From NCBI GenBank assembly GCA_020432595.1, contig JAGQGA010000103.1, forward strand, positions 1-11,856: a stretch of 11,856 nucleotides of DNA, read 5' to 3'. The first letter of the stretch is position 1, and every line of letters starts with the position of its first letter. Shown here piece after piece: positions 1-6,896 of this stretch. The position numbers and the translations under genes were made by a program. The DNA comes from Anaerolineales bacterium (lineage in GTDB: Bacteria; Chloroflexota; Anaerolineae; Promineifilales; Promineifilaceae). The notes under the pieces are model-generated. The model had not been told where the DNA came from. It did not search any database and saw only the letters and a program-made list of their open reading frames with translations.

Positions 1-1180
1 AGAACAGCACTTGGGTAACGGCCGTTTGTTCCCCGGTGGCCGCCAACGTTTGCCGAATGGGTCGCCGCTGCCGCAGAACGAGTTGCAGTTGATGAGGGGC
101 GGGATAAACGGCCGTTTGTGCCGAAGCCGACCGGGCCACCAGCTTAAACTGCTGCCGGGTTGTCTCCCAGGCAAAAATCATAAACCGCTCCGCCGCCACT
201 GCCCGCTGTGCCTGTTCTCCCATCGCGTGCAGCAGTTCGTTGGTCTCCAGCATTCCTGAAAGCTTGTTGCTGACGTTAGATAGCAGTTCAAATTCCTGGC
301 TGCGCCGCGTTGTTTCTTCCAGAAGCTGCACATTTTCAATAATTGAACCGGCAAACTGGGCGTATAGCTCCACCGTTTGCAGCGTTTCTACCGTTGGCCG
401 CCGCCCATTGTGCGGACGATCCAGCCCAATTAGCCCAATTCTTTGCTGCTGCCGGTTTGTAAGCGGCACACAGAGCAGATCATGGGGTTGCCAGGCATCG
501 GGATCCTGCCCGGTGGCTTGATCGTCCGGCAGAATGGTGTTCGCCATATCCAACGGCCAGTCGCTGCCGGCGGGGACAAAATAGCAGGAGCCGCGCCGCA
601 AATGCTGGTAGGCTGAATTTTCAAAAAGCTGTCGCCATTGGGTAGCCGGCAGCATATTCTTTTGAATGTTTTGACGCTCTTCGTCAGTAAAGCCGGCCGC
701 AAAAATTTTGGTGGCGTTAAAAGTGCCGTCGCGTAGGGTTAGCACCACGCGCCGCCAGCCAGTGGTTTGCAGCCCGTCAACCAAAAGCTGGAGCTTTTTG
801 TCAAAGTCGTTTTCCTGGCTGATTTGGGTCAGAATGGCAAGCTGGTTGGTAGCAACGGCTTCGGTTTGTATGGAGGCAGGCTGGCTGAGACAAAGCTGCC
901 AGGCGGTTGAGCCCAAGGGTCGGGTGGTGAGGTGGTAGGGAGAAACGGCCGTTTGTATCACGACATTAGCCGGGGCCGCTAAGAGCTTTTGCCAACCTTC
1001 TTCCAGCCCCCAAACGGCCGTTAGCGTTGCTAAATGTGATGGGCAAGTGTCAAGATGCAGCATTTGGTGCGCCGCCTGGTTGGTAAACAAAATCTTCCCA
1101 TCCGGCGCGGCCAAAATAACGCCTTCTTGTAGGTTTTCCAGAATATTCCAGGCAATTGCTGGTGTTAATTCCTGATTCAT
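1..1180 (-). CDS. PAS/GAF-domain sensor protein, N-terminal part (runs off the left edge)
   Basis: An open frame of 393 codons reads leftward from the ATG at 1180 and has no stop before the window edge, so the C-terminus is missing. The start follows AGGGA at a spacing of 7. Residues about 8-100 look like a PAS-type sensor domain (ILENLQEGVILAAPDGKILF, then FTNQAA). Residues about 112-285 look like a GAF domain ending in a helix (YAQFAGSIIENVQLLEE). A second GAF domain starts near residue 300 (FELLSNVSNKLSGMLETNEL) and is cut by the edge. No transmembrane segment is seen, so a cytoplasmic sensor is likely. The missing output domain could be a histidine kinase, a PP2C phosphatase or a GGDEF domain; the sequence cannot tell which. 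It lies 91 nt downstream of the response regulator on the same strand and may work with it. Four copies of the palindrome AACGGCCGTT fall in this frame, all read as Thr-Ala-Val. Confidence 0.8.
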   Translation of the reverse strand, partial: MNQELTPAIAWNILENLQEGVILAAPDGKILFTNQAAHQMLHLDTCPSHLATLTAVWGLEEGWQKLLAAPANVVIQTAVSPYHLTTRPLGSTAWQLCLSQPASIQTEAVATNQLAILTQISQENDFDKKLQLLVDGLQTTGWRRVVLTLRDGTFNATKIFAAGFTDEERQNIQKNMLPATQWRQLFENSAYQHLRRGSCYFVPAGSDWPLDMANTILPDDQATGQDPDAWQPHDLLCVPLTNRQQQRIGLIGLDRPHNGRRPTVETLQTVELYAQFAGSIIENVQLLEETTRRSQEFELLSNVSNKLSGMLETNELLHAMGEQAQRAVAAERFMIFAWETTRQQFKLVARSASAQTAVYPAPHQLQLVLRQRRPIRQTLAATGEQTAVTQVLF

Positions 1181-1216
1181 GCTGAATCCCTAGCCCGTAC
1201 CCATACAATCAAAACA

Positions 1217-1242
1217 AAGGTGATAGCACATGGCGTCACCTT
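1217..1242 (-). terminator. possible weak rho-independent terminator after the response regulator
   Basis: On the minus strand a perfect 7-bp stem (AAGGTGA / TCACCTT) closes a 12-nt loop and is followed by TGTTTTG. It lies between the response regulator stop (1272) and the sensor gene start (1180). A second small hairpin, CGTTAC-TTACG-GTAACG, lies just before it. The stem is short and the T-tract is interrupted, so it may only weaken read-through into the sensor gene, or do nothing. Confidence 0.3.
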
Positions 1243-1271
1243 CAAATCGTTACCGTAAGTAACGGTGGCTA

Positions 1272-2171
1272 TCAACTGGGCTGCTTGTCCTGTTTTCGCT
1301 GATCCAGACGACGCATTTCGGCGGCCATCTCAGTGATTTCCCGAATATCGCTAAAGCGTTGGGTTTTGTCTGAGACAGCACCAATGGAGAGGTGCATAAT
1401 CGGAGCTAACTGTCCATCTGGCTGCTGGATACCACCCTGTTCTCGGTCAATAAAGTTGTAGTGGGAGAGAATCCCCTCATCAAAACGGGAGCGTAGCTTA
1501 TTAGTCAAGGTAGCCACGTCCTGGCTCATGGTAATAAGGATAAAGGAATCGCTGCTGGCATGACCAATAAAATCATCCAGCGTGCCATATTCATCATCGG
1601 TGTCGTTGATCAGCATGGCTGTAAAGCGCAGCACCTCATCCCCAGCCACAAAGCCATAGGCATCGGTGAAGGGAGCAAGGTGGTCAACGCCGATTTGCAG
1701 CAGTGACCAGCCGTTGGTACGCATCAGCGTGCGAAGCTGCTCTTCGATAAGGCGGGCACTGGGTAAGCGGGTACGCGGATCGGTCAGATTGCGGTGCCGG
1801 TAGCTGCTGATGGCGTTTTTGACCCGCAGCTTTAGCTCTTCAATATCAAAGGGTTTGGTGATGTAGTCGTCGGCACCCAGCTCCAGCCCCTGAATTTTGT
1901 CACTGCGCTCATCCCTTTGTGTCAGGAAGATGATGGGAATGTGGCTGGTGCGGGTGGTAGTGCGTAGCTCTTTGCAAACCGCGTAGCCATCCATGTCGGG
2001 TAACATAATGTCCAGCACGATCAGGTCGGGGAGTTTTTTGCGGCATAGTTCAAGAGCATCGCTGCCTCTGGCGGCCACTTCAACGCTGTATCCCTGCCCG
2101 GTAAAGAATATCCGCAGCATGTTTGAGATATCGAAGTCGTCTTCGACGACAAGAATACGGCCGTTACTCAT
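1272..2171 (-). CDS. response regulator with REC domain and degenerate GGDEF-like domain
   Basis: The protein is 299 aa. Residues 1-122 are a complete receiver domain: acidic pair D11/D12, phosphoacceptor D54 (LDIMLPDMDGY), T84, and K106 in TKPF. Residues about 125-290 follow the layout of a GGDEF domain: DPRTRLPS (131-138) in place of the usual D-x-L-T-G-L-x-N, YGFVAGDEVLR (172-182) in place of the NGHxxGD segment, and LSIGAV (261-266). The signature loop itself reads GHASSDSF (203-210) instead of GGDEF, so cyclic-di-GMP synthesis is unlikely; it may serve as a binding or dimerisation domain. The ATG has a good ribosome binding site (AGGA, spacing 8) that overlaps the TAG of the reductase gene upstream, so the two are probably co-transcribed. 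The partner kinase is unknown; the GAF protein downstream is a candidate. Confidence 0.88.
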   Translation of the reverse strand: MSNGRILVVEDDFDISNMLRIFFTGQGYSVEVAARGSDALELCRKKLPDLIVLDIMLPDMDGYAVCKELRTTTRTSHIPIIFLTQRDERSDKIQGLELGADDYITKPFDIEELKLRVKNAISSYRHRNLTDPRTRLPSARLIEEQLRTLMRTNGWSLLQIGVDHLAPFTDAYGFVAGDEVLRFTAMLINDTDDEYGTLDDFIGHASSDSFILITMSQDVATLTNKLRSRFDEGILSHYNFIDREQGGIQQPDGQLAPIMHLSIGAVSDKTQRFSDIREITEMAAEMRRLDQRKQDKQPS

Positions 2172-2181
2172 AAGCTTGTTC

Positions 2182-3306
2182 CTAGATAATAGATAAAGGG
2201 TTTGTGAAAGGTTGGTTGAATGTCAGTTGACCGTTCAACTGAGTTGGTTGGCGACATGCTTTCACGTTTGCAATGTCTGCTTCCGTTACAGCTTGCTCAA
2301 AACTTCTGAAACCGCCAAGTTTGAAGCCATGCTTGGCGGCGATTTTATCAATAGTCACAACTTGTGACAATTCAATCTCTTTTCCCACTGTATACGATTC
2401 GTACCGCTGTTCAAGTGCTAAGGTCATTGTTTCGGCCATGCAGGCATAGGCCATTTGTAAGGGGAAGCCGAAATTGAAATGAAAATCTACGTTGCCGGGC
2501 ACTTTGACCATGCCGCCTTCAATGACCAGCACATCGGGACGCTGCTCGGCCACCTGGCGTGACACGTCGCGGGGGCGCGACACGTCGCAAACGATGGCTC
2601 CGCTGCGCAGGTGATGGGGTTCGATGATGGTGTCTACGGCGCTGGTAACAGTAATGATGAGATCTGCTTGGAGCAGGGCACTCATGTCGGTGGCAAGGGT
2701 GACGTGGCTGGTGGGCAAGGTTTGCGCCACTTTTTGCAGCCTTTCCTGGTTGCGCCCGATGAGAATCATCTCTTTGACCTGTGGGGCAAGCATTTGGGCA
2801 CACACGGAGCCGATGGCACCAGTGGCACCAACGACGGCGGCGGTGGCGCGGGGCAGGGGAATTTCCATAATGGCGGCGGCTTCTTGGATAGCACGAACGG
2901 CCGTTGCTACCGTATAGCTGTCCCCATTGGTCACAGGAATGTTAAGCCGCTGGGCAATGGTAATACCACCGTCGCCCACCACCGAGGTAAAGGCGCCTAA
3001 CCCCAAAATGCGTGCACCCAACCGTTCAGCCAGTCGGCCGGTTTGGGTAATTTTGTGATAGGAAACAGCCGTTGGCAGCCGCATCATCATCGAAGGGGTG
3101 AGCGGGCAAGCCACAAACCAGCCGTGCAAAGAACGGCCGTTGTGCGCCGACTCAATCCCCGTAATTTGCGAAATATAAACCGGTGGAAAAAAGACCGACA
3201 AGAATTCAATCAACCAACGCGGCAACTTGCCCAGTGTGGGAAACTTCCGCGCCACGTCCCGCTGCGGGTCAATCGGATGAATAATGAATGCGAAGTTATC
3301 TTCCAT
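2182..3306 (-). CDS. AAR-like long-chain acyl-[acyl-carrier-protein] reductase
   Basis: The protein is 374 aa from the ATG at 3306. It resembles the cyanobacterial NADPH-dependent acyl-ACP reductase, which turns fatty acyl-ACP into fatty aldehyde. Landmarks compared with the cyanobacterial enzyme from memory: GLGAFTS (102-108; GGFTS there), VTNGDSYT (near 125-132), the Rossmann loop VVGATGAIGS (158-167), RNQERL (185-190), and YACMAETM (287-294), whose Cys289 aligns with the proposed acyl-thioester cysteine. The C-terminus continues with KIAAKHGF, as in the family. The frame is open back to an ATG at 3393, but similarity begins at MEDNFAFIIHP, so 3306 is preferred. That start overlaps the beta-helix gene by 11 nt, implying translational coupling. 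The usual cyanobacterial partner, aldehyde deformylating oxygenase, is absent here, so the product may be an alcohol, wax or ether-lipid precursor. A related shikimate-dehydrogenase-like oxidoreductase with another substrate cannot be excluded. Confidence 0.8.
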   Translation of the reverse strand: MEDNFAFIIHPIDPQRDVARKFPTLGKLPRWLIEFLSVFFPPVYISQITGIESAHNGRSLHGWFVACPLTPSMMMRLPTAVSYHKITQTGRLAERLGARILGLGAFTSVVGDGGITIAQRLNIPVTNGDSYTVATAVRAIQEAAAIMEIPLPRATAAVVGATGAIGSVCAQMLAPQVKEMILIGRNQERLQKVAQTLPTSHVTLATDMSALLQADLIITVTSAVDTIIEPHHLRSGAIVCDVSRPRDVSRQVAEQRPDVLVIEGGMVKVPGNVDFHFNFGFPLQMAYACMAETMTLALEQRYESYTVGKEIELSQVVTIDKIAAKHGFKLGGFRSFEQAVTEADIANVKACRQPTQLNGQLTFNQPFTNPLSII

Positions 3307-4594
3307 GTTTCGTCTCTGCCCTTTCATTTTCTCGCGGATAGAGCCGAGGATACGGGTACTTGAGCTGATATTTATGATGATCACTTTCTTCATACGTCAC
3401 ATTCTGCTGAATAAAGTGGCGATCATCCCGCGCAAACAGCACCACATCTGACTCCACCGTTCGGGCAGCATACAAAACCAGCCCCGAACTCAGCCGACAG
3501 TGGTGCCCAATACAGCCACCCAAGATACGATGCCCCGTTTCTTCTATCCCCCCCAAGGGGGTTAACGTGCGAATGGGGCCAGACAACAAATTAAAATCAG
3601 TAAACGTTGTCCCCGCCCCAATCACCGAATCGCGCCCCACCACACAAAGCTGCAAGCAGCTGTTTTGGGCGATCATCGTGTTTTCCATCACCGTGGTCAT
3701 AAATAGTGCCGCCCGAAACGGCAAAAAACAGCCATCGCTGACCACGCTGAGCGAAAGCTGTGACCCCTGTGAAATGTTGATGTTGCTGCCGATCAGACAG
3801 TTGTCAATCACCACCCCCGGCCCAATGGTTACATTGTCGCCAATGGTGGTGAACCCGCGAATGGTGGCCGAGGGATCAATGGTCACATTATGACCCACAT
3901 GCACCACTTCGGATGAAGACAGCACCTGCTTTTGCTCCCACACTGAGCGCAGCAAAATCTTGAGCTTAAGCTGCCAATTGCTGTTTACCTGGTCTTCCAT
4001 GTTCACGCCACGCGCAAAAACGCCAAACAAGATGTCGGCGATAAACAAATGCACCCAGTTTTCAATGAGGACAAATGCTTTGCGGGGCAAAAAATAGATC
4101 AGGTCACCAAATTCAGAGGCCATGTAGGGAGGGATATGGTAGTAGCCACGTTCGCGTGGCTCGGTGTGAATAACGATGGCCTCGGGTGCGACGGATTGGG
4201 TGAGACCGGCCGGATAATACCACATATCGGCCAGCAGCAGGTCGCCATCTTCGTAGAGGGAGTGAGTTAACGGCCGTACATGCTCCCGAATGGCGGGATC
4301 TTCGCTGTCAAACGCCAGGCGTGTCGGCCGGCCGGCAGCCCGGCTGCGCTGAATAAACTCGGCGACGAGTGCGTCGTTAAAAAACAAATTATCACGATGG
4401 ACGAGGGATTCGGCCGGCTCTGTTTCAAAGCGAACTGCCTGCTGCCAATTCGCATATTCTCGTTCTTCCGTTGTATAAGCTCCCAGCACATCTCTTTGCC
4501 ACAGCCACAGCGGCTTATTCTGAACCCGCAAATCACGGGCAGGTTCATTAAACGGAGCGATATGGCTTGTTTCCTGCAAAACTATTCGACGCAT
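3296..4594 (-). CDS. left-handed beta-helix protein, sugar nucleotidyltransferase-like
   Basis: The protein is 432 aa. The N-terminal part (1-190) begins IVLQETSHIAPFNEPARDLR, which resembles the GlmU-like 'NTP_transf_4' type of domain; no clear metal or nucleotide motif was recognised in it. Residues about 228-385 carry hexapeptide-type repeats such as VGHNVTIDPSATI, IGDNVTIGPGVVI and IGSNINI, which form a left-handed beta-helix as in UDP-GlcNAc or acyl transferases. The tail (390-432) is charged. The Leu/Phe-rich stretch at 164-195 may be a buried helix or membrane contact. It lies 64 nt after the V4R gene, and its last codons overlap the reductase start by 11 nt, so it probably serves the same pathway, for example as an acyl- or sugar-transfer step. 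No good ribosome binding site was seen before the ATG. The substrate is unknown. Confidence 0.75.
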   Translation of the reverse strand: MRRIVLQETSHIAPFNEPARDLRVQNKPLWLWQRDVLGAYTTEEREYANWQQAVRFETEPAESLVHRDNLFFNDALVAEFIQRSRAAGRPTRLAFDSEDPAIREHVRPLTHSLYEDGDLLLADMWYYPAGLTQSVAPEAIVIHTEPRERGYYHIPPYMASEFGDLIYFLPRKAFVLIENWVHLFIADILFGVFARGVNMEDQVNSNWQLKLKILLRSVWEQKQVLSSSEVVHVGHNVTIDPSATIRGFTTIGDNVTIGPGVVIDNCLIGSNINISQGSQLSLSVVSDGCFLPFRAALFMTTVMENTMIAQNSCLQLCVVGRDSVIGAGTTFTDFNLLSGPIRTLTPLGGIEETGHRILGGCIGHHCRLSSGLVLYAARTVESDVVLFARDDRHFIQQNVTYEESDHHKYQLKYPYPRLYPRENERAETKHGR

Positions 4595-4658
4595 TGAGAT
4601 TTACCGCTACACAATCAAACATAACCGGGTTACAAACTCTATTACAATACCCAGAAAA

Positions 4659-5321
4659 CTACCGAATTGGTTGCTTATCAATAATAATCGTACAAGTTGC
4701 ATCCCCCACAGCGACACAACTCGCTTCACGGATGTGAAACCGCTTGCCACGGCTTACCCAAGCCAAACTCTCTTGCAGCAGCCCGACCGCAAAATGACAG
4801 CAGGGGGAATCTGTTTGCCGATTCCAACAAATGGGGCACCGTTCAATGACCCATAAAAAGCTGCGTTCATCTTCTTCCAAACGCACCTTTTGCTCTGTAA
4901 ATTTGTTAAATGTACCCGCAAAAATTTCCAGACCAATCTTGAGCTTGATGCTCAAGGGCAACGTGCGCATGGCAAGGTCGGTGATACCCAGGATAGGCAT
5001 AATTTCTTTCAATGCATATTTCCAGGCATCACGCCCGCCGCGCAGTGCTAGTGCCCGTCCGCCGCGCTCGCCAAACATATCATCCAACGCTTCATGAATG
5101 CGACTAAACTCGGTAAAAGTAAACCCCAAGTCCAGATTGTTAGGTGGGTAATGGTTAACCAGGTGGTGCAGCTTGGCAAAATGAAGAACGGCATTGATAC
5201 CATGCCGTCCCACCACTTCTTCTAGGGCTGTTAGAACGATGCGCCCCATGTTATTTGGGTAATAAAACTGCGTGTCCGTTGCTCCAGGCAAGGAGACTGC
5301 TGCGCTAGTTGGTGTAGCCAT
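4659..5321 (-). CDS. V4R (4-vinyl reductase type) domain protein
   Basis: The protein is 220 aa. The C-terminal half (about 125-218) ends as V4R domains do: a cysteine cluster CPIC (162-165) and CC (174-175), then FHIREASCVAVGDATCTIII (196-215) with C202 and C210. V4R domains occur in BchJ and in phenol-sensing regulators such as XylR, and are structurally related to the TRAPP subunit Bet3, which holds a palmitoyl chain. The N-terminal half (20-120) is helical and also fits the V4R fold. No DNA-binding or transmembrane domain is present, so it is probably a soluble ligand-binding or accessory protein. The ATG lies inside the end of the hydrolase gene (17-nt overlap, different frame) and has no clear ribosome binding site, which suggests translational coupling. 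Its position between a hydrolase and a fatty-acyl reductase suggests a hydrophobic ligand; this is inference. Confidence 0.8.
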   Translation of the reverse strand: MATPTSAAVSLPGATDTQFYYPNNMGRIVLTALEEVVGRHGINAVLHFAKLHHLVNHYPPNNLDLGFTFTEFSRIHEALDDMFGERGGRALALRGGRDAWKYALKEIMPILGITDLAMRTLPLSIKLKIGLEIFAGTFNKFTEQKVRLEEDERSFLWVIERCPICWNRQTDSPCCHFAVGLLQESLAWVSRGKRFHIREASCVAVGDATCTIIIDKQPIR

Positions 5322-6126
5322 TATTTAAGAAATGATCCAGGCTGTGTAGAAACTCTTGTGGCTCGTCTACCATGGGAAAATGACGGGATTGCTTCATCAT
5401 AGCGATTTGAGCCGTACGCATGGTACCCTGAAGCCACAGCGCATTTTTGGGTGAGACAATGTTGTCTTTGGCTCCATAGATGCCAAGCGTTGGAATTTGC
5501 AGCGATGTGAGCTGGGTACGCAAATCGGTGTCGCGCAGGTCGCCAATGCTCTGAAAAAAGGATTCTAGCGTGGCTTGTTCAAGGTCGTCTGAAATCATTT
5601 CCCGAATATTGCTGGTGTCCTTTTGCAATAAAAGCCGCAAAATGGTTTGCCGAATGACAGGAAACTGCCAAACTACTTTGGCAATGTAACCATTGCCCGC
5701 TAAACGTAACAGGCGGTTTAGTGATGAGCCAACAACGGGTGAGCCAACAACAGCTACTTTTTTAACGCGGTCTGGGTGCGCCAAGGCCATTTTTAAGGCG
5801 ACGGTGCCACCCATGGAATGGCCGAGTATGGTTGCCTGCTGAATCCCCAGCTTTTCCATAAATTCGTACACCATTTCGACATAGCTGTCTATCTCAAAAG
5901 AGGAAGCTGGAACAGCTGCTGAAGCACTTGGACCTTTACTGGATTCACCAAACCCCCAAAAATCTAGGGTATAGACGCGGTATTTGCCGGTGTCTCGTAA
6001 AGCTAGCATGGAGTCTCGCCAGACGCGCCAGGAATTGACCCAGCCGTGTAGCAGAATCACCGGTTCACCCCGGCCAATGGACTGGTAGTGAAGTAGTAGA
6101 CCTTGCTCGGTTACGATTGAACTCAC
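5305..6126 (-). CDS. alpha/beta hydrolase
   Basis: The protein is 273 aa with a complete alpha/beta-hydrolase core. It has the oxyanion-region motif HGW (27-29), the nucleophile elbow GHSMGG with Ser104, a likely acid Asp221 in GAKDNIV, and the catalytic His249 in SRHFPM. A cap region of about 60 residues (130-200) lies between strands. The start is GTG at 6126, preceded by GAGG at a spacing of 5, and the protein begins MSSIVTEQGLLLHY, as expected for the family. No signal peptide is seen, so it is cytoplasmic. It is the first gene of the leftward group that includes the V4R protein, the beta-helix protein and the acyl-ACP-reductase-like enzyme. An esterase or thioesterase role on acyl compounds would fit this setting, but the fold covers many substrates, so none is assigned. 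Confidence 0.88.
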   Translation of the reverse strand: MSSIVTEQGLLLHYQSIGRGEPVILLHGWVNSWRVWRDSMLALRDTGKYRVYTLDFWGFGESSKGPSASAAVPASSFEIDSYVEMVYEFMEKLGIQQATILGHSMGGTVALKMALAHPDRVKKVAVVGSPVVGSSLNRLLRLAGNGYIAKVVWQFPVIRQTILRLLLQKDTSNIREMISDDLEQATLESFFQSIGDLRDTDLRTQLTSLQIPTLGIYGAKDNIVSPKNALWLQGTMRTAQIAMMKQSRHFPMVDEPQEFLHSLDHFLNNGYTN

Positions 6127-6167
6127 ACGAACCTCGTTTTTGCCACAGACATTTTTTGTATGGGCTT

Positions 6168-6173
6168 AGTATA
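6168..6173 (-). promoter_or_regulatory. possible -10 element for the hydrolase group
   Basis: On the minus strand TATACT lies about 42 nt upstream of the hydrolase GTG, in a 188-nt intergenic region. No good -35 hexamer is seen 16-18 nt upstream (CACTTG at a 17-nt spacing is weak). It is the best candidate for the start of the leftward operon, but it is weak. Further upstream in the same gap is a tight palindrome, CATTGG-CC-CCAATG (6260-6273), without a T-tract. Confidence 0.3.
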
Positions 6174-6314
6174 CATCATCCCAAAGGCTGCAAGTGAGGC
6201 CGCTGCGTTATTTATAGGGACTCCTAATGGGATTCAATTTATTATGCTCAGAATGGTAGCATTGGCCCCAATGTTGTGCAGTGAAAAGCGGGTAAAGTTG
6301 CTGTAAACGAAGCG

Positions 6315-6869
6315 TTAATCAGTTTGATTTTGGGCTTCTTGTTGATCAATCTGTTCTAGGATGGAATAGAGCAGTTCGAGCAAGACATTTTTGACGCTTT
6401 CTTTGTTGCCGGCAATGCAAGGAAGGATTTTGATGCTGGAGTCCAGGCGCAGAATGATGCGGAGGTCTTCGGGTTCCCAAGCGTCTTCCATGTCTTGTTT
6501 GTTGGCGGCAATGACGTAGGGGGTGGAGGCATAGCTTTCGAAGGTTTCAAGAATACGTTTGGCTTCGCGGAAGGTTTCGGGCTTGGTGCTGTCAATCATG
6601 ACCACGAAGCCGAGCATTCCTTGTGAAAGAATGTCCCACATGAAGTCGAAGCGGCGCTGACCGGGGGTGCCGAAAAGATAGAGGACAAGGTCGTCATCAA
6701 CGGTGATGCGGCCGAAATCCATGGCAACGGTGGTGTTGTCTTTTATTTGTTCAGCAGAGGTGGTGATGCGTCGTTCGGTGGAGACGACATCAATTTCGCT
6801 GATTGTGCCGATGAATCTTGTTTTACCGGCAGAGAAGGGGCCAGTAATAACCATTTTTACAGCTTGCAT
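6315..6869 (-). CDS. small Ras-like GTPase (MglA/CvnD type)
   Basis: The protein is 184 aa and forms one GTPase domain. The P-loop is GPFSAGKT (10-17). Thr46/Thr47 in DNTTVAMDFG mark switch I, GTPGQ (67-71) marks switch II, and NKQD (123-126) is the base-specificity motif. A short loop near CIAGNKES (151-158) takes the G5 position. The sequence TTVAMDFG and the GTPG form are typical of the prokaryotic MglA/CvnD-like family, which acts as a molecular switch in polarity, motility or signalling complexes. It follows the PATAN gene after 27 nt on the same strand, a pairing seen in several bacterial phyla, so the two products probably work together. No separate roadblock/MglB GTPase-activating protein is visible in the window. 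The C-terminus (170-184) is polar with no lipidation motif. Confidence 0.9.
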   Translation of the reverse strand: MQAVKMVITGPFSAGKTRFIGTISEIDVVSTERRITTSAEQIKDNTTVAMDFGRITVDDDLVLYLFGTPGQRRFDFMWDILSQGMLGFVVMIDSTKPETFREAKRILETFESYASTPYVIAANKQDMEDAWEPEDLRIILRLDSSIKILPCIAGNKESVKNVLLELLYSILEQIDQQEAQNQTD

Positions 6870-6896
6870 AGATGTTTGTCCCTACGTGGAATGGTT

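Noticed and set aside
240..938. Plus-strand open frames opposite the GAF sensor gene (for example 240-521 and 708-938)
   Set aside because: They lie antisense to a continuous 393-codon frame with PAS and GAF motifs and have low-complexity Ser/Trp/Arg-rich products typical of shadow frames.
2611..3000. Plus-strand open frame of 129 codons with Gly/His-rich product
   Set aside because: It is the antisense of the reductase Rossmann region; the glycine richness comes from the reverse complement of Ala/Thr/Pro codons.
3307..3393. Longer N-terminus of the AAR-like reductase (ATG at 3393)
   Set aside because: The extra 29 residues are rich in Ile/Ser and Lys/Arg, lie wholly inside the upstream gene's coding region, and have no match to the family, whose similarity begins at the ATG at 3306.
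6260..6273. Palindrome CATTGG-CC-CCAATG as a terminator of the GTPase transcript
   Set aside because: The stem is only 6 bp with a 2-nt loop and no T-tract; an operator site is possible but unsupported.
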